Shown: positions 47,301 to 58,813, numbered from the stretch's first letter. The stretch is 64,000 nt of DNA from Colwellia sp. (GCA_002733765.1 NVWU01000009.1:124001-188000), one strand, 5' to 3'. Notes: generated by a model not told the origin, from the sequence alone. Numbers and translations are program-made.

Positions 47301-48963
47301 TGCTTGGATTGGTAAAACTCGTGGTTCAACGCCAGGTGTTGGTTTGATTTCGCCACCACCACATCATGATATTTACTCGATTGAAGATTTATCTCAGCTA
47401 ATTTTTGATCTTAAAAATGCAAACCGTGATGCACGCGTTAACGTTAAATTAGTGTCAGAAGCAGGTGTAGGGACTATCGCATCAGGCGTTTGTAAAGCTT
47501 ACGCTGATGTTGTACTTATTGCTGGCCATGATGGCGGCACAGGTGCTTCTCCACTGAGTTCAATTAAACACACTGGTTTGCCGTGGGAACTTGGTTTGGC
47601 TGAAACTCATCAAACCTTGGTACGTAATCATTTACGTAGCCGTATTACCGTACAAACTGATGGTCAGCTTAAAACACCACGCGATTTAGCTATTGCAACG
47701 TTACTGGGTGCAGAAGAATACGGTATGGCAACGACTGCGCTAGTGGTTGAAGGTTGTATTATGATGCGTAAGTGTCATTTAAATACTTGTCCAGTCGGTA
47801 TTGCTACACAAGATAAAGGTTTACGTGATCGCTTTACCGGTCGTGCTGATATTTTAGTTAACTTTTTTACTATGATGGCTGAAGGCTTACGTGAAATCAT
47901 GGCTGAGTTAGGTTTTAGAAGCATTGAAGAAATGGTTGGTCAGACCCAGTGTCTTAAGCAACTTAAAGACGTTGACCATTGGAAATACAGTGGTGTTGAT
48001 TTAACGCCTCTATTGCACAAAGAAAAGTGTCACGAGAACGAAACACTTTATCAATCAATTAGTCAGAAACATTTGATTAACGATATTATCGATCGCAAGA
48101 TGATAAAAGATGCACAAGCGGCGCTTGATACGCAGCAAAGTGTTTCACTTGAATATGATGTTATTAATACTGATAGAACAATTGGTGCGATGATTTCTAA
48201 TGAAATCTCTAAGAAGTACCAAGCCGAAGGCTTACCAGAAAATACTATTAAAGTTAAATTTAACGGCTCAGCAGGTCAAAGTTTTGGTTGTTTCTCAGCT
48301 AAAGGCCTACATTTTGAACTGGAAGGTGATGCCAATGATTACTTTGGTAAAGGCCTATCTGGTGCAAACCTTGTGGTATACCCAAGTAAACAAGCTAAAT
48401 TCGTAGCCAGTGAAAATATCCTCATTGGTAATGTTGCCTTTTTTGGCGCAACGTCAGGCAGTGCCTTTATACGTGGTATTGCTGGCGAACGCTTCTGTGT
48501 TCGTAACTCGGGTGCTACAGCGGTTGTTGAAGGGGTTGGTGATCACGGTTGTGAATATATGACGGGTGGTAAAGCTGTTATTTTAGGCGCAACAGGTCGT
48601 AACTTTGCTGCGGGTATGTCGGGTGGTGTTGCTTACGTACTTGATAATAACAATGATTTCGCACCTAAATGTAACATGGAAATGGTGTCATTAGAAACGG
48701 TTGATACCGACGCAGAGAGTCTTGAATTAAAAGCTTTAATTACTCAACATTTTACCGCTACAGGCTCAGATGTTGCCAGTGAATTACTTAATGATTGGGA
48801 CAACAGTGTTAAGCGCTTCGTTAAAGTTATGCCAGTTGATTACAAACGCATGCAAGGTTACATGAATGACGTGCGTAATAGCGGAGATTTTGAGTCAGAG
48901 TATGACATTGCTGTTAAAGCTTTCGATATCCATTTAAACAAACTAGCTAGCGCTAAAGCTTAA
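44356..48963 (+). CDS. gltB: Glutamate synthase (NADPH) large subunit
   Basis: GltB (1535 aa) carries glutaminase and synthase activities: glutamine plus 2-oxoglutarate to two glutamates. The class II amidotransferase nucleophile is Cys21 ([11 protein letters not shown]), exposed after removal of a 20-residue propeptide. [10 protein letters not shown], the synthase FMN domain ([10 protein letters not shown]..., [27 protein letters not shown]), the 3Fe-4S cysteines ([17 protein letters not shown]) and the C-terminal GxGxG domain follow in order. It pairs with GltD after 20 bases. A 941-base leader precedes it. Confidence 0.97.
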   Translation: MNDMSKKPQGLYRAEFEHDSCGIGFVANLKGKKSHDIIENALTMLSCMEHRGGTGFDVKSGDGAGILIQIPHDFLSQEVATLGFNLPDAGNYGVGMIFFPRDQKQSEACREILNQNITELGLTLLGYRDVPGDNSMLGAASLETEPNIEQVFIAKPEELTVQAFERKLFVLRKYTSHKINATGITERDEFYVTSMSSTKIVYKGQFTTEQVRQYYLDLQDERTISGMAMFHSRFSTNTFPAWRRAQPFRYIAHNGEINTVRGNINWMNAREALFSSVNFSDAELNMLTPICNNDNSDSANLDMAIELLVLSGRSLAQVMMMMVPEAWQTQTNMDATKHAFYEYYACIMEPWDGPASLSFSDGNVIGATLDRNGLRPSRYLLTEDGTLVMGSETGTLCVDQSTVIEKGRLQPGKIFIADLKQGRIISDDEVKQEVSSAQPYGKWLADNKIELSQLPVPTASIAQPPLRELRKIQKAFGYTSEDLNLVLAGMVGTSKEPLGAMGTDTPLAVLSHRPQQLSHYFKQLFAQVTNPPIDPIREELVMSLRGYIGKSLNLLDETAAHCHKVEIDQPVLTNVQLRKLQHIDNDHLQSKTIAITFKASGEAGALKKALDRVCFNAKNAVEDGYSILILSDREIDSDHVAIPSVLATAAVHHYLIREKLRSYADIILESADIRETHHFATVIGYGAAAVNPYLALESMYGLRDEGVLDKELSNDQITDKYTAAVGSGLLKTFSKMGISTLQSYLGAQVFEALGLNSDVIDEYFTGTVSRIQGLSLDQIAQEALLRHREGFPEASRIAIENLLPTGGEYSWRHDGERHLFSPTVIRLLQHSTASNDINQFKQYAKTVDDQSKDAFTLRGLLEFSSDRSSIPLSEVEPIENIFKRFASGAMSFGSISWEAHTTLAIAMNRIGGKSNSGEGGEDPIRYTPLENGDSMNSRIKQVASGRFGVTSHYLTNADELQIKMAQGAKPGEGGQLPGDKVDAWIGKTRGSTPGVGLISPPPHHDIYSIEDLSQLIFDLKNANRDARVNVKLVSEAGVGTIASGVCKAYADVVLIAGHDGGTGASPLSSIKHTGLPWELGLAETHQTLVRNHLRSRITVQTDGQLKTPRDLAIATLLGAEEYGMATTALVVEGCIMMRKCHLNTCPVGIATQDKGLRDRFTGRADILVNFFTMMAEGLREIMAELGFRSIEEMVGQTQCLKQLKDVDHWKYSGVDLTPLLHKEKCHENETLYQSISQKHLINDIIDRKMIKDAQAALDTQQSVSLEYDVINTDRTIGAMISNEISKKYQAEGLPENTIKVKFNGSAGQSFGCFSAKGLHFELEGDANDYFGKGLSGANLVVYPSKQAKFVASENILIGNVAFFGATSGSAFIRGIAGERFCVRNSGATAVVEGVGDHGCEYMTGGKAVILGATGRNFAAGMSGGVAYVLDNNNDFAPKCNMEMVSLETVDTDAESLELKALITQHFTATGSDVASELLNDWDNSVKRFVKVMPVDYKRMQGYMNDVRNSGDFESEYDIAVKAFDIHLNKLASAKA

Positions 48964-48983
48964 GCTGCCAAGGAGAATATATT

Positions 48984-50474
48984 ATGGGAAATCCAACAGG
49001 ATTTATCAACGTAGGTCGTGCCTTGCCAACTGAACGCAACGCAGGTGAACGTTTAATTGACTGGCTTGAAGTTTATGAAGAAATACCGTTAAAAGAGGTA
49101 GAAAAACAAGCTTCTCGTTGTATGGATTGTGGTGTACCATTTTGCCAATCGGCAAAATCAGAATTTGCGCCTGCGGTTGCGGGTTGTCCGGTTAATAATA
49201 TTATTCCTGAATGGAATGATTTGATTTACCGAGGCCGTTGGAAAGATGCCATAGAGTTATTACATAAAACTAATAACTTCCCTGAATTTACGGGTCGAGT
49301 ATGTCCAGCACCTTGTGAAGGGGCTTGTGTACTCGGTATTAATGCCGATCCAGTTGCTATTAAGTTACATGAAAAAGAAATTATTGATCATGCTTTTAAG
49401 GAAGGTTGGGTAGTCGCTCAGCCACCATCAGCACGTACAGGTAAAAACGTTGCTGTTATTGGCTCAGGTCCTGCGGGTCTTGCTGCTGCTGCACAGCTTA
49501 ATAAAGCTGGCCATATGGTTACTGTATATGAACGCGCCGATCGTATCGGTGGTTTGTTAATGTACGGTATTCCCAATATGAAGTTGCAAAAAGAATTGGT
49601 ACAACGTCGCGTTGATATTTTAGCGGAAGAAGGCATTGTATTTGTTACTAATACTGAAGTGGGTAAAGACGTCAGTGTTGAAAAGCTTGAAAGTGACTTT
49701 GATGCAGTAGTGTTATGTATTGGCGCAACAGTGCCACGTGATTTACCTGTTGAAGGCCGCGAACTTAACGGTGTTCATTTTGCCATGGACTTCTTGAAAG
49801 CGAATACCAAAAGCTTACTTGATAGTGAGCATAAAGATGGCCAGTACATTAATGCACAAGGCAAAAATGTTGTTGTTATTGGTGGTGGTGATACTGGTAC
49901 TGATTGTATTGGCACTTCATTACGTCATCAATGTAGTAATGCGATTCAACTAGAAATCATGCCGCGCCCACCAGAAAAGCGTGAAGAAGCTAACAACCCT
50001 TGGCCACAATGGCCAAAACGTTTGTTAGTTGACTACGGTCAAAAGGAAGCGATTGAACTTCAAGGACAAGATCCTCGTCAATATTTAGTGATGACTAAGA
50101 AAATTGAAAGCGATGAACAGGGTAATGTTAAAGCGGTTCATACTGTTGATATTACTTGGGAGCGTAATGACAAAGGTCAAATGTTCCCGCAGGAAGTTGC
50201 TGGCAGTGAAAAAGTGCTTCCAGCCGATATCGTACTTATCGCAATGGGCTTTATGGGCCCTGAAGGTGGGTTAGTTGAGCAATTTGGTCTTGAGCAAGAT
50301 AATCGTTCTAACATTGCTGCTGAATACGATAAGTTTACTACAAGCAAAAAAGGCATATTCGCTGCTGGTGATGGTCGTCGTGGTCAAAGCTTAATTGTTT
50401 GGGCAATTGATGAAGGTCGTCGTTGTGCACGTGAAGTAGACAGTTACCTAATGGGTAAGAGTTACTTGCCTTAA
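48984..50474 (+). CDS. gltD: Glutamate synthase small subunit
   Basis: GltD (496 aa) feeds electrons from NADPH to GltB. The N-terminal domain has cysteines for two 4Fe-4S clusters ([12 protein letters not shown] and [12 protein letters not shown]), then the FAD-binding [13 protein letters not shown], and the NADPH-binding [11 protein letters not shown] near residue 300. The C-terminal FAD region ends with [21 protein letters not shown]. An AAGGAGAA ribosome site lies eight bases before ATG. It is followed by a rho-independent terminator. Confidence 0.97.
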   Translation: MGNPTGFINVGRALPTERNAGERLIDWLEVYEEIPLKEVEKQASRCMDCGVPFCQSAKSEFAPAVAGCPVNNIIPEWNDLIYRGRWKDAIELLHKTNNFPEFTGRVCPAPCEGACVLGINADPVAIKLHEKEIIDHAFKEGWVVAQPPSARTGKNVAVIGSGPAGLAAAAQLNKAGHMVTVYERADRIGGLLMYGIPNMKLQKELVQRRVDILAEEGIVFVTNTEVGKDVSVEKLESDFDAVVLCIGATVPRDLPVEGRELNGVHFAMDFLKANTKSLLDSEHKDGQYINAQGKNVVVIGGGDTGTDCIGTSLRHQCSNAIQLEIMPRPPEKREEANNPWPQWPKRLLVDYGQKEAIELQGQDPRQYLVMTKKIESDEQGNVKAVHTVDITWERNDKGQMFPQEVAGSEKVLPADIVLIAMGFMGPEGGLVEQFGLEQDNRSNIAAEYDKFTTSKKGIFAAGDGRRGQSLIVWAIDEGRRCAREVDSYLMGKSYLP

Positions 50475-50532
50475 GTCATTTAGCGACTAATGCTTTATTT
50501 TTAAAGCATCTACCTTTTTATATACTTATACA

Positions 50533-50566
50533 GGCCCTATCGTGATATACACGGTGGGGCTTTTTT
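50533..50566 (+). terminator. Rho-independent terminator after gltD
   Basis: GGCCCTATCGTG (50533 on) pairs with CACGGTGGGGC (with two G-U pairs) over a short loop and is followed by a TTTTTT run, 59 bases past the gltD stop. Confidence 0.8.
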
Positions 50567-50741
50567 ATCGTCGGTACATGCCTATTGAGCTTATTAGAAG
50601 CATGCTTAGGGTAGCCTAACAATGATTTTAGCTGCGTAAAGACGGCTATATACTTTAATTATTAATATAATATTGCTACTATTTTATTAATTCAGCTAAT
50701 TAGTGTCTGTTATTAAACGTCACGTTTTAAGTGTCATCACC

Positions 50742-51947
50742 ATGATTGAAATAAAAACAGCCGCTTACCGCCGTGCAAGCTTTGCGTTAGCATTAGGATC
50801 TTTCCTCGTATTTTGTAACTTGTACATGTTCCAACCTATGTTGCCCTTGATGGCTGAAAAATTTAACGCCAGTGCCATTGAAATTAACTGGTTGTTGGCA
50901 GCAAGTACGCTAACGTTAGCGCTTAGTCTTGTGCCATGGGCTATCGGTTCAGAAATTATTGGGCGTCGTAAAGTAATGATGCTGAGTCTTTTCTTATTGC
51001 CGTTTGCGGGTATGGCAATGTTGCTGACAGATTCATTACTAATGCTAACGTTAGCGCGTGGAGTAATAGGTATATCTATTGCAGGATTTGCAGCCGTTGC
51101 TGTGGCATATATGGCGGAAGAATTCACCCCAAAAGCCTTAATGCTTGCCATCGGTGGCTACATTAGTGCAAATTCATTAGGGGGGATTACTGGGCGCTTG
51201 TACGGTGGCTTTATCACTGAATATTGGGGGTGGGAAGTAGCTGTTGTTGGGATGGCTATTTTCAGTTTGTTAGGCGCGCTATTAGTTAAGCAACTATTAC
51301 CAGAACAACAACATTTTACCCCGAAAAAAGGGCAATTTCGCAGTCATAACCGTAATGTGATTGATCACTTAAAGCAGCGTGAATTATGGTTAGCGATGAT
51401 TATTGGCGGGCTAAATTTTGCGTTGTTCGTTAACCTTTATACTGTGATGGGATTTCGTCTTGTTGCGCCACCATATTCACTATCTATCAGCTTAACTTCG
51501 ATGATTTTTTTATGCTACCTCAGCGGTACCATTACGGCAAAATTAAGTGGTCGTTGGAGCCAACTTTATAGCCCGATTAATGGCATGGTATTAGGGACAA
51601 CGGTTAGTGCTCTTGGCATGTGGATCGCCGCTTATGATTCTTTATACGCAATGCTCATTGGTTTATTACTTATTAGTTCTGGCGCTTTTTTTACACACTC
51701 CCTTGCCTATGCATGGGTAAGCCAAAAAGCGAATACGGCGAAAGCAACAGCAACAGCATTATATCTTGTGCACTATTACGTTGGCGGTAGTTTGGGTGGT
51801 TTTTACTTAGTTGCTTGTTGGCAATATGGAACATGGCATGGAGTGCTTGCGGGTGGAATGATACTGTATGGTTTAATTTATCTGCTGTGTTGGCGTTTAC
51901 ACCACGGTACATTTTTACATCTGAAAGTAGATGAAGAGCAAAGTTAA
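50742..51947 (+). CDS. MFS transporter (YnfM-like)
   Basis: A 401-aa major facilitator superfamily protein with 12 predicted helices. The motif A-like loop is IGRRKVMMLSL after the second helix, and the start region is FCNLYMFQPMLPLMAEKF, typical of YnfM/arabinose-efflux type DHA1 exporters. Substrate unknown. The frame opens with GTG at 50703; the ATG at 50742 is preferred by homology with the family's start. It may be cotranscribed with the short Rho gene 41 bases later. Confidence 0.88.
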   Translation: MIEIKTAAYRRASFALALGSFLVFCNLYMFQPMLPLMAEKFNASAIEINWLLAASTLTLALSLVPWAIGSEIIGRRKVMMLSLFLLPFAGMAMLLTDSLLMLTLARGVIGISIAGFAAVAVAYMAEEFTPKALMLAIGGYISANSLGGITGRLYGGFITEYWGWEVAVVGMAIFSLLGALLVKQLLPEQQHFTPKKGQFRSHNRNVIDHLKQRELWLAMIIGGLNFALFVNLYTVMGFRLVAPPYSLSISLTSMIFLCYLSGTITAKLSGRWSQLYSPINGMVLGTTVSALGMWIAAYDSLYAMLIGLLLISSGAFFTHSLAYAWVSQKANTAKATATALYLVHYYVGGSLGGFYLVACWQYGTWHGVLAGGMILYGLIYLLCWRLHHGTFLHLKVDEEQS

Positions 51948-51988
51948 AAGAAAAAACACTTAATTCTCTAGAGCTATAAATAGATATT

Positions 51989-52933
<945 letters not shown>

Positions 52934-52942
52934 TTGTATACC

Positions 52943-53150
52943 TGCTTTATTTGAATATGTTCATTTCAGCAAGTCTGAGCGACTCACAATCAATACGCAC
53001 TTTTTTTATTAAGGTTTATTCCGGATGATATGCTCCTACATTCTCTTCTAAGATACATCTATGTAGTATTCTTAAAATAAAGGTAACGTAGAGTATGATT
53101 TACCTAGCCTTTCCCAAAGGGCTGGTGTAGAAGCGTCTCTTTAAAAATAT
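52943..53150. repeat. Interspersed repeat, copy 3 (degenerate)
   Basis: Follows the short Rho gene, in the same orientation as copy 1. Shared landmarks are TATACC at the left end, CTGAGCGA, TTTTTTATTAAGG, ATATGCTCCT-CATTCTC, CAT-TATGTAG and AGGGCTGG-TGTAGAAGCG. Many substitutions separate it from copies 1 and 2, so it is older or inactive. It occupies about 210 bases of the 379-base gap before the diguanylate cyclase gene. Confidence 0.6.
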
Positions 53151-53312
53151 GATTGCCGTTTGGCTCTCATATCATGTAAACTTATTATTAGGTGCATATC
53201 GCCCCGTTAGGGAGTTTCTTCGGAAATAACCACCCGTGTTATATGCATTAGTTTAATCAATTGACTATAAAAATGGAGTTTCCCAGAAATTTTACTGCAG
53301 GTAAGCTGAAAT

Positions 53313-54629
53313 ATGAAAAAATTCATTCAAGATGTTGATAAGCGATCTAACATCATCCCTCATAGTTTGATATCAACTTGTTTACTTCATGAACTCCCTG
53401 ATGCTGTTTTTCTTATTGATCCTGAGTCATCCAATATTTTATATGCCAATAAGGTAGCGTATGAATCTGTAGGTCTGACGGAGACCGAGGTCATAAATCA
53501 CTCTGTTATGAGTCTGCAAGAAGCGGTGATTAACCAGCCTCAATGGTGCGAAATTGCTGAGGTTATTAGGCAATCAAAAGAGCCCTATGTTTTTTTAGGG
53601 CGTCATCAACGCAAAGACGGCAGCTGCTTCCCTGTAGAGGTTCGCACCAGTAACTTATATTATGAGGGTAAACATTTTTTCCTATCCGTTGCTCGTGATG
53701 TTACATTTCGACAAGTGATTGATAATGAAATGGAAGCGCACAAACATAGTTTATGGTACGCACTTAATGAAGCATCAGATGGACTGTGGGAGTGGAATAT
53801 TGAACAAGATACCCTCTACGTTAGCCCTAAGCTAAAACAGATGCGAGGTTACGGGCCGGAGGAAGATGCATCAAAAGTAGACTTCTGGATAAGTGGTATT
53901 CATCCGGATGATAAAAATAGAGTATTAGCGGTGATGCAAGAACACCTGCAAGGCCGTACTGACAAATTTGAAGCTAAGTATCGTTTAAGAAATAGGGCTG
54001 GCCACTTTATTTGGGTTAATGATAAAGGGAAAGTTAGCAAGAGAGATGCTAAGGGGAACCCTACTATCGTTGCGGGAATGGTACAAAATGTAACGGATCA
54101 GGTCGCTCTACAAGAAAGATTAGAAAATCAAGCTGCAAGAGATGAGTTAACAGGGGCTTTTAATCGAAGGATTTGCCATGAAATTCTTGAACAGCAAATT
54201 ACCACCTCCCGCATTAACGGAGAGTCATTTGCGGTTGTTTTGATCGATATAGACTACTTTAAATCTATCAACGATCAATATGGGCATCAAGTAGGTGATG
54301 ATGTTTTGAAAGCCTTTGTTAATAAGGTTGAAGAACACCTTAGAGAAGGCGACATACTATTTCGTTGGGGCGGGGAAGAGTTTTTACTACTTTTACCACG
54401 CTTGGAAGAATCGAAGCAATATCGAGTGGCTGATAAAGTACGTAAAACCATCGAGGATAACCGGATCGTTCTATCCGATAAAACTGAAATTTCGCTAACA
54501 GTTAGTGTGGGAGTATCTACTTACCCTTTTCATGGCTCGACAAGAAATCAACTGATAGAAAAGGCGGATATAGCTATGTATAGAGCAAAGGCTAATGGGC
54601 GAAATAGAGTTGAATTATTTAGTGAGTAA
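53313..54629 (+). CDS. PAS-PAS-GGDEF diguanylate cyclase
   Basis: A 438-aa soluble protein. Two PAS/PAC units (about 20-135 and 145-265; ARDVTFRQ and VQNVTDQVALQ end each) precede a GGDEF domain (about 275-435) with an intact GGEEF motif (RWGGEEF, about residue 353) and an I-site REGD five residues before it, as needed for product inhibition. It should make cyclic di-GMP in response to a PAS ligand. No EAL domain. Start MKKFIQDVDKRSN has a weak upstream site. It follows the degenerate repeat. Confidence 0.92.
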   Translation: MKKFIQDVDKRSNIIPHSLISTCLLHELPDAVFLIDPESSNILYANKVAYESVGLTETEVINHSVMSLQEAVINQPQWCEIAEVIRQSKEPYVFLGRHQRKDGSCFPVEVRTSNLYYEGKHFFLSVARDVTFRQVIDNEMEAHKHSLWYALNEASDGLWEWNIEQDTLYVSPKLKQMRGYGPEEDASKVDFWISGIHPDDKNRVLAVMQEHLQGRTDKFEAKYRLRNRAGHFIWVNDKGKVSKRDAKGNPTIVAGMVQNVTDQVALQERLENQAARDELTGAFNRRICHEILEQQITTSRINGESFAVVLIDIDYFKSINDQYGHQVGDDVLKAFVNKVEEHLREGDILFRWGGEEFLLLLPRLEESKQYRVADKVRKTIEDNRIVLSDKTEISLTVSVGVSTYPFHGSTRNQLIEKADIAMYRAKANGRNRVELFSE

Positions 54630-54735
54630 GTATCTATCAAAGATGATCGTTTTATACGCCATTTTTTATCAAAAAAAGGGTGTGAATTTTGAAATAAGAT
54701 AAGTTTTTTAGGTAATTTTAATAATATTTATAGAT

Positions 54736-54772
54736 TGGTTGCGGGAGTAGGATTTGAACTTCGGGTCATGAG
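54736..54772 (-). pseudogene. 3' fragment of a tRNA-Met (initiator-like)
   Basis: On the minus strand CTCATGACCCGAAGTTCAAATCCTACTCCCGCAACCA (positions given; first part CTCATGACCCGAAG) matches the anticodon loop, T arm, acceptor 3' strand and CCA of initiator tRNA-Met genes, with about nine bases of the variable/T region missing. The 5' half of the tRNA is absent. Such 3' fragments are typical att-site leftovers of integrases that use tRNA genes. Confidence 0.7.
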
Positions 54773-54995
54773 GGCTAAAAATACAAGTTATAGTGTTTTT
54801 TATATGCTGATGTTATCTTTCTTTAAATTACTTTATATTATATTTCCTTTAAAATTGCTATTAAAATTTGATTTTGTGTGACACTTTCTTTTTTCGTTTC
54901 TTTTGTTGTTCTTGTTTTGTGTTACATTGTTTTAATTATTGTGAGTATGGGATTCCTTAGTTATGATGGGATTTTGACCTTCGCTTACTATTGTT

Positions 54996-55123
54996 ATGAT
55001 AATTCCAGTAGATAAATTACGCGTATTCAGAGTTGACAAATATAGAGCATTATCAGAAAAATATATGATGTTACTGATGATGAATTTTATAAAGCTCTAT
55101 GGGAGTTTTATAAGTTAGTGTAG
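54996..55123 (+). pseudogene. Frameshifted remnant of an unknown gene
   Basis: Plus-strand codons from 54996 read like a protein (IPVDKLRVFRVDKYRALSEK), and the following bases continue in another frame (DVTDDEFYKALWEFYKLV, stop at 55121-55123). The two parts join if one frameshift is assumed. No family is recognised. The 5' part of the gene is not found. Confidence 0.3.
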
Positions 55124-55127
55124 TGGT

Positions 55128-55396
55128 CAAATAGAATTAACTGTACATCAATTAATGCTGCAGCAACGCTAGAGCTAGCATAAGAAATTTCTTCAAGCAT
55201 CATCATCGTGGCAGGGATAGAGTGCTTCAATCCTGATCGCCATATTTTTTTAAAGGGATAGCAAAAAGGCCGGATCCCCCATTTTTTTGGTTTTTTCTGG
55301 TAGCCAAATATCGTCGTAAATAGTGCCAGCTAAGCATGTGGGTAACTATTGCCATAGGATGCCATTTAAATATGTATGGTTTTTAAAATTATTTAG
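55128..55396 (-). pseudogene. Decayed partial duplicate of the acyl-CoA dehydrogenase 5' end
   Basis: This stretch aligns at high identity with 56325-56707, the 5' end of the neighbouring acyl-CoA dehydrogenase gene and its upstream region, including AGAATTAACTGTACATCAAT and TCTGGTAGCCAAAT. About 115 bases (56490-56605 in the parent) are deleted here between GGTT-containing ends, and point changes break the reading frame. Same orientation as the parent gene, lying just past its stop: a tandem duplication that has lost function. Confidence 0.85.
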
Positions 55397-55452
55397 CTAA
55401 ATAGGAATTAAAGATCGCTATTTTTTAAATGCATCCAGGGGAAGTTAAGCAT

Positions 55453-56667
55453 TTATCTACCAAAAATTTGGCGTGCAATTACCATACGTTGTACTTCATT
55501 GGCACCTTCGTATATTTCCCCAATTTTACAATCACGATATATCGACTCTAATGGGAATTGACGACCATCAGCAGCCAGCTCTTTGACAAAACCATAACCA
55601 CCACATACTTGAATGGCGTCACGAACAACATCACCCGGTAATGTGCTACCAATAAGTTTTGCCATTGCGCACATTGATTGTATATTAGGCCGTTTTTTAT
55701 CTACGATTAACGCAGCTTTTATGTATAAGTTACGAGCATTTTCCAATTCTGATGCATAACCTGCCCATTTAAACTGCCAATATTGAAATTGTGATAATGC
55801 TTTACCAAAAATTTCACGCTCTTTCATATAATTAGCCGCAAAGTCAAAAGCGGCTTGTGCCATACCTACACCACACGCACCAATACCAACGCGACCTAAA
55901 GTTAATGACGTTAATGCAGCTTTTAGCCCTTTATCTTCAGCGCCTACTAAGTTTGAATCAGGTACAAAAACGTCATCAAAATAAACATCAGCGGTTAACT
56001 GACAGTGATTACCCATTTTCTTGTCTGGCTCGCCAACCCTTGCGCCTTTGCTACTCATGTCAACGAGTAGCATACTCATGGCATCGTTCATTTTACATAA
56101 AACGAACATATGATGAGCAATTGGTGAATTAGTGATCCAACGTTTATGACCATTTATTTTGTAGCCATTTTCAACTTTTGTTGCAATAGTTTGTAATGTG
56201 CGTACGCTTAAATCAGTACTAGCCGACGGCTCTGAGGTAGCAAATGAACCGATTATCTCACCAGATATTAATTTTGGAAATAAGTCTTCTTTTACTGATT
56301 CTTGAGCATGTTTTAATGTATTGCCAAATAGAATTAACTGTACATCAATTAATGCTGCAGCAACGCCTGAGCTCACATAAGCAATTTCTTCAAGCATCAC
56401 CATCGTGGCAAGGGTTGGGTATTTCAATCCTGCACCGCCATATTTTTTTTCAAAAGGAATAGCAAAAAGTCCAGCTTCCCCCATTTTTTTGGTTAATTCC
56501 CAAGGGAATTTTGACACATCTTCTGGTGTGGTATTTAACTCGTGAGCTATTGGACGTAATACTTCGTCAGCAAATGTTCTGACTTGTTGACGTATTTTAA
56601 TGGTTTCTTCTGGTAGCCAAATGTCGTCGTAAATAGTGTTAGCTAAGCGTGTGGGTAATGTTGTCAT
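55453..56667 (-). CDS. Acyl-CoA dehydrogenase family protein
   Basis: A 404-aa flavoprotein of the acyl-CoA dehydrogenase family, oxidising an acyl-CoA at the alpha-beta carbons and passing electrons to ETF. Recognisable: FATSEPSASTD (FAD/substrate), KINGHKRWITNSPIAHHM, LTLGRVGIGACGVGMAQAAF, and the C-terminal GEIYEGANEVQRMVIARQI with the family's Glu region. Substrate is not identified; a branched or short-chain acyl group is possible. 33 bases separate it from the flavin oxidoreductase gene behind it, so they may be cotranscribed. A broken copy of its 5' end follows. Confidence 0.9.
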   Translation of the reverse strand: MTTLPTRLANTIYDDIWLPEETIKIRQQVRTFADEVLRPIAHELNTTPEDVSKFPWELTKKMGEAGLFAIPFEKKYGGAGLKYPTLATMVMLEEIAYVSSGVAAALIDVQLILFGNTLKHAQESVKEDLFPKLISGEIIGSFATSEPSASTDLSVRTLQTIATKVENGYKINGHKRWITNSPIAHHMFVLCKMNDAMSMLLVDMSSKGARVGEPDKKMGNHCQLTADVYFDDVFVPDSNLVGAEDKGLKAALTSLTLGRVGIGACGVGMAQAAFDFAANYMKEREIFGKALSQFQYWQFKWAGYASELENARNLYIKAALIVDKKRPNIQSMCAMAKLIGSTLPGDVVRDAIQVCGGYGFVKELAADGRQFPLESIYRDCKIGEIYEGANEVQRMVIARQIFGR

Positions 56668-56700
56668 AGGGTGTCCTTTGAATATGTATAGTTTTTAAAA

Positions 56701-57678
56701 TTATTTAATTGTGAGTGCTTGCTGGTATTCTTTTTTTAATTGTTCAACGAGCTCTTTTATGGTTAACACTTCATTGATTGCACTGATCCCTTGTCCGGCA
56801 GACCATATGTCTTTCCAAGGTTTAGCTCCAATATTGCCATGTTTCTCTTTAGTATTTTCATCTGACATTTCAGCGCCAATATCAAAACCGTCAGGTTTGG
56901 GTAAATTAGCTAAATCGTAACCTGCGTTACTAATACTTTGTTTAATGAAGTTGGCTGGAATACCCGAAATAGCATTGGTATAAATAATATCGTTAGCTGT
57001 AGACTCAACGATCATTTTTTTATATTCATCATTGATTTTGCATTCGTGTGTCGCCAGAAATCGTGTGCCCATGTAAGCAAGATCAGCACCTAAACAACGA
57101 GCCGCTGCCACTTCTGCTCCTGTGGAAATACAGCCAGATAAAATAATTGTTTTGTCAAAAAATGTTCTAAGTTCTTGAATTAAGGCAAAAGGGTGCAAGT
57201 TTCCTGCATGTCCCCCTGCGCCAGTAGATACGGCAATTAAACCGTCTACACCAGCTTGCATTGCTTTTTTGCCATGTCTAGCATTAATAACATCATGAAA
57301 TACAATTCCACCGTATGAATGAATGGAGTCAACAACATCACTTACCGCACCTAATGAGGTAAGTAATAATGGTATTTGATGTTTTACCAATACTTTTAAA
57401 TCTGCATTTACTCTCAGGTTTGATTTATGAACAATTAAATTAACGCCAAAAGGAGCCGGTTTTTTCTGAGTTGTTTTTTCATACTTTTTAAGTGCTGATT
57501 TTATTTGAATAATCCATTGTTCAAGGCCTTCAGTTGTTCTTTGATTTGCTGCAGGAAAAGTACCCACAACACCAGATTTACAGGTTTCAATAACCATACT
57601 GGGTGTAGATGCTAAAAACATAGGTGCGCTAATAACAGGAACAGTTAAATTATTTGCTAGTAATGTTGGTAAAGGCAT
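56701..57678 (-). CDS. NAD(P)H-dependent flavin oxidoreductase (NMO/YrpB family)
   Basis: A 325-aa TIM-barrel flavoprotein of the nitronate monooxygenase / 2-nitropropane dioxygenase-like family. FMN-binding region: DGLIAVSTGAGGHAGNLHPF near residue 155, and LSGCISTGAEVAAARCLGADLAYMGTRF (abbreviated: GCISTGAEVAAARCLGAD) near 200. Exact substrate unknown; members oxidise nitronates or act as FMN reductases. It is the first gene of a two-gene unit with the acyl-CoA dehydrogenase and is divergent from the GlxA-type regulator. Confidence 0.88.
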   Translation of the reverse strand: MPLPTLLANNLTVPVISAPMFLASTPSMVIETCKSGVVGTFPAANQRTTEGLEQWIIQIKSALKKYEKTTQKKPAPFGVNLIVHKSNLRVNADLKVLVKHQIPLLLTSLGAVSDVVDSIHSYGGIVFHDVINARHGKKAMQAGVDGLIAVSTGAGGHAGNLHPFALIQELRTFFDKTIILSGCISTGAEVAAARCLGADLAYMGTRFLATHECKINDEYKKMIVESTANDIIYTNAISGIPANFIKQSISNAGYDLANLPKPDGFDIGAEMSDENTKEKHGNIGAKPWKDIWSAGQGISAINEVLTIKELVEQLKKEYQQALTIK

Positions 57679-57804
57679 AAATATCTCTTATTGGGCGTTT
57701 TAACTAGTGTAATGTATTATTTTAAGGCTTTATATTTCAATAAATGACAACTTTATGGTTAAATAAGACATTAATTAACTATAAAGTACAGGCGAATATA
57801 TAAA

Positions 57805-58779
57805 ATGAACATTGCTATTATTGCTATGGAAGGTTGTTATGGCTCTAGTTTACATGGGTTAATTGATGTATTTGTAGTGGCAAATGCGTATATTAAAAAG
57901 CACTCTGGTAATAAAAATGATTTTTTTCAGTGGCATTTTTTATCAACAACCAACAGTACAATAAAAACTAGTAATGGTTTATCTATGAGGCAATCAATAG
58001 CACAAGAATGTGATAAACATTTTGATGTGATTTTTATTCCAGGTATTTTATATAAAGGTGTTCATGCCTTTGAAGTCATAATACAACAACAGCAATTATT
58101 TTATACTTGGCTGATGAAACAACACCAACAAGGAGCAATTGTTTGTGCTAATTGTACTGCAACTTTTTTCTTGGCAGAGTCTGGTCTGCTTGATAATAAA
58201 GAAGCAACGACTGTTTGGTGGTTAGAGCCCTTATTTAAACAGCGTTATAAAAATATTACTTTGAAATTTGAACAGTTAATTATTGAGAAAAATAATGTGA
58301 TCTGTGCTGGTTCTGCCACGTCGCATTTTCAACTAGGTTTACTATTATTAAAGAAGTTTGTATCTCCATTTATTGTACAGCAAACAGCTAAAGCAATGTT
58401 AATTGATACTCGTAAAATGCTAACTTCGCCTGAACAACTATTATCTTTTTCTCGTGAACATAACAATGTTTTAGTACAAAAAGCGCAAGATTGGATTGAA
58501 CTAAATTTGTCTCGTTCGTTTAAGTTGGTTGATTTAGCCAGAGAAATTGCGACTACTGAGCGAACATTAATTCGTCAATTTAAAAATACTTTATCTATAA
58601 CACCATCTAAATATATTCAAAACTTGCGAGTTAATAAAGCAAAATACTTATTAGAAATTAGTGAATTATCTCTTGATAAAATTATTGAAAAAGTAGGTTA
58701 CCAAGATCGAAGTGCATTTACTAAGTTATTTACTAAAGTAGTTGGCATACCGCCAATGAGTTACAGACGACAATTTTAA
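57805..58779 (+). CDS. GlxA-type AraC family transcriptional regulator
   Basis: A 324-aa regulator: N-terminal DJ-1/PfpI-like domain (about 1-190, with VCANCTATFFLAESGLLDNK around the position of the DJ-1 cysteine) and C-terminal AraC double helix-turn-helix (about 225-324; TERTLIRQFKNTLSITPSKY and GYQDRSAFTKLFTKVVG). Ligand unknown. It is divergent from the flavin oxidoreductase gene and a candidate regulator for the oxidoreductase/dehydrogenase pair or for the phenol operon; this is inference. Confidence 0.9.
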   Translation: MNIAIIAMEGCYGSSLHGLIDVFVVANAYIKKHSGNKNDFFQWHFLSTTNSTIKTSNGLSMRQSIAQECDKHFDVIFIPGILYKGVHAFEVIIQQQQLFYTWLMKQHQQGAIVCANCTATFFLAESGLLDNKEATTVWWLEPLFKQRYKNITLKFEQLIIEKNNVICAGSATSHFQLGLLLLKKFVSPFIVQQTAKAMLIDTRKMLTSPEQLLSFSREHNNVLVQKAQDWIELNLSRSFKLVDLAREIATTERTLIRQFKNTLSITPSKYIQNLRVNKAKYLLEISELSLDKIIEKVGYQDRSAFTKLFTKVVGIPPMSYRRQF

Positions 58780-58813
58780 TTTAATATAAAAATATAACTC
58801 ATAGTTCGTTGAT

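Noticed and set aside
50765..51151. 128-codon minus-strand frame opposite the MFS gene
   Set aside because: Antisense shadow of the transporter; no ribosome site or recognised domain.
54736..54772. Functional tRNA gene
   Set aside because: Only the 3' part of a tRNA-Met is present, with the T arm damaged; it cannot fold into a tRNA.
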